Positions 62,598 to 64,000 of a stretch of DNA of 64,000 nt are shown piece by piece. The position numbers and the translations under genes were made by a program. Position 1 is the stretch's first letter. Every line of letters starts with the position of its first letter. A model generated the notes under the pieces. The model had not been told where the DNA came from. It did not search any database and worked only from the letters and a program-made list of their open reading frames with translations. This DNA comes from Rhea pennata (Eukaryota > Chordata > Aves > Rheiformes > Rheidae): the NCBI RefSeq assembly GCF_028389875.1, contig NC_084678.1:14042899-14106898 (forward strand), given 5' to 3'.

Positions 62598-64000
62598 GCC
62601 TTACTCTTTTAAATCCAAAGATGGACACATTTTTTGCAATTAAAAAGTATTATCGAGTCAGAACACTTTTTTCATTACAATAATTCCCCGTGTCTGATAC
62701 AGAAATGAGATTTGTGTTGCTGGCTTCAGTTTCAAAACAAAAGTGGACAGATTAGGAAAGTTGATTTTGAGCAGTTTGTTCTATTTTTTTTTCCAGTCTC
62801 TCAGTATCAGGTAGTGTTGCTGAGCAAAGAGTTTATCTATTGATTTCTGAATGTATTGTGCTGTTAATCTGAAACTTCTTCCCCCAGTGGAATTTCTGTT
62901 CAGAAGGCTCTAGCCAAGCTCAAGAAAGTTATTTGATTTTTGGAAGTTTGAAAGAGTAATAATAAAAGAAGGATTGATGCAGTTGGATTTTCATGAGCTC
63001 AGTTTTCAAGTAAGATATACAGGCTTCTTTCTCCTGTATGTATCCTTGACAGTTTGGTTCATTATTCAGGAGCAAAGCAGTGTGGAGATCGCTTAAGTTT
63101 CACAGTTTGAGAATCTGCCCTTACAGAACTTGTTTAGAGGAAAGCTACATGAGCAGTTTTGAAGTTGTAACAGAATATAAAAATTCATGCATTAGTGCAG
63201 CTTTTTCTTTTTTTGTGTATAGGTATATTTTTTCTTTAGAAAATAGGCATTTTTGCTAATTTTTAAACTATTGAAATTATATTAATGCATTGCTAGCACT
63301 AAATTTTATTTCCTAGTAAGAGAAACATGGCAAGGGAATTATCCATATATAGGTAGTATAGGCTTTGCCTCCCTGCCCCTTTATTTTCCAGCATTCTTTA
63401 AGTATATAAGGAACTTAAAACTACTAGAAGAGCTACAGTAGGAGTTAGCAGGAGAGTGGATGGTGTTTTACTGAAATTTTACTAACTAAAATGCTCCTTG
63501 TTTTTTTTTTTTTTTTTTCCTTCCATGAGCTCAATGTGCAAATAGTGTTGCATCACAACAAACCGTGAAAATACTTTTTTGCTTTTGAGTGAATTGGCTT
63601 TTTTTAGGCTGTTTTGCATAGTGCAGGTGCTAAAAAAGGAAATGGATGAGATGTAATTGGTAACAAAGTAAAAAAGCTCAGGTATTTCTGCATTTTGGGG
63701 GATACAGTTCTCTTACTGAAGTCAGTTGCCTTGGACTTCATGGTGCATATGATTGGCCCCATCACAGAAGTATGCTATTTCACTGAGACCTTGGCAAATT
63801 AAATCAAGGGAAGTGGGCTTGTGTCTAAACAGAGCTTCCTTGTGAATATTCCCTGCCGCGGTAGTGCTGTAGTTTTTTGGAGATGACTCTGGTTTGGAGG
63901 CATACTTCTTGCTTTCATTTATCCAAGAAATGCAGCTCTTAGGAGGTACTTGGTTAACCTGAGGTGGTGTTATGTCCCATACTTGGACGGGAGGGTATGA

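Larger units (their letters stand above)
46184..64000 (+). other. CDH4: CDH4 intron 2 (5' part, runs off the window)
   Basis: No exon-like coding segment was recognised between the exon 2 donor and the right edge. A very large second intron is characteristic of CDH2 and CDH4 in vertebrates. It contains two CR1 fragments, an older CR1/L3-like remnant, several microsatellites and poly-T/poly-A tracts, which are listed separately. The rest is AT-rich sequence without recognised features. Confidence 0.8.

Noticed and set aside
46184..64000. Further CDH4 exons in the right part
   Set aside because: No segment encodes the expected next cadherin prodomain piece (VKF...) after an acceptor; consistent with a very long intron 2.

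Overview
The window reads as vertebrate nuclear DNA, most likely from a bird. It is AT-rich and nearly empty of coding sequence, with one strong CpG island at about 43.5-45.5 kb. It carries recognisable CR1 LINE 3' ends (plus strand about 53.5-53.9 kb, minus strand about 60.3-60.4 kb), a larger old CR1/L3-like remnant at about 56.1-56.6 kb, and scattered short homopolymer and dinucleotide tracts. No bacterial-type operons, tRNA genes, rRNA genes or CRISPR arrays were seen.

The only gene I can support is the 5' end of CDH4 (R-cadherin, retinal cadherin) on the plus strand. Coding exon 1 (44199-44255) encodes a 19-residue signal peptide and ends in a consensus GTAAGT donor. Coding exon 2 (46072-46183) follows a pyrimidine tract and CAG acceptor and encodes the start of the cadherin prodomain, ending in phase 1 at another GTAAGT donor. 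The peptide read from exon 2 agrees with what I recall of avian R-cadherin. Intron 1 is about 1.8 kb. Intron 2 begins at 46184 and runs off the right edge, as expected for the very large second intron of CDH2/CDH4-type genes.

Layout: 1-43.4 kb is upstream intergenic DNA with no convincing protein gene. It has a short isolated CpG-dense patch at 13.42-13.65 kb, CpG-patchy intervals at 8.9-11.6 kb and 33.3-33.8 kb, and segments that look like conserved noncoding or enhancer DNA (about 0-1.2, 9.2-9.4, 18.9-19.1, 27.5-27.7, 36.9-37.1 and 40.0-40.2 kb). About 43.46-45.56 kb is the CpG-island, apparently TATA-less promoter with a GC-box/G-quadruplex array just upstream of the start codon. From 46.2 to 64 kb is the first part of intron 2, holding the clearest transposon remnants and microsatellites.

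No novel protein system was found. The interesting material is regulatory: the G-rich promoter array, the orphan CpG patch, an inverted pair of POU octamers beside a homeodomain core, and a RE1/REST-like element. All noncoding calls are inferences from base composition and motif matching by eye; no alignment was run.
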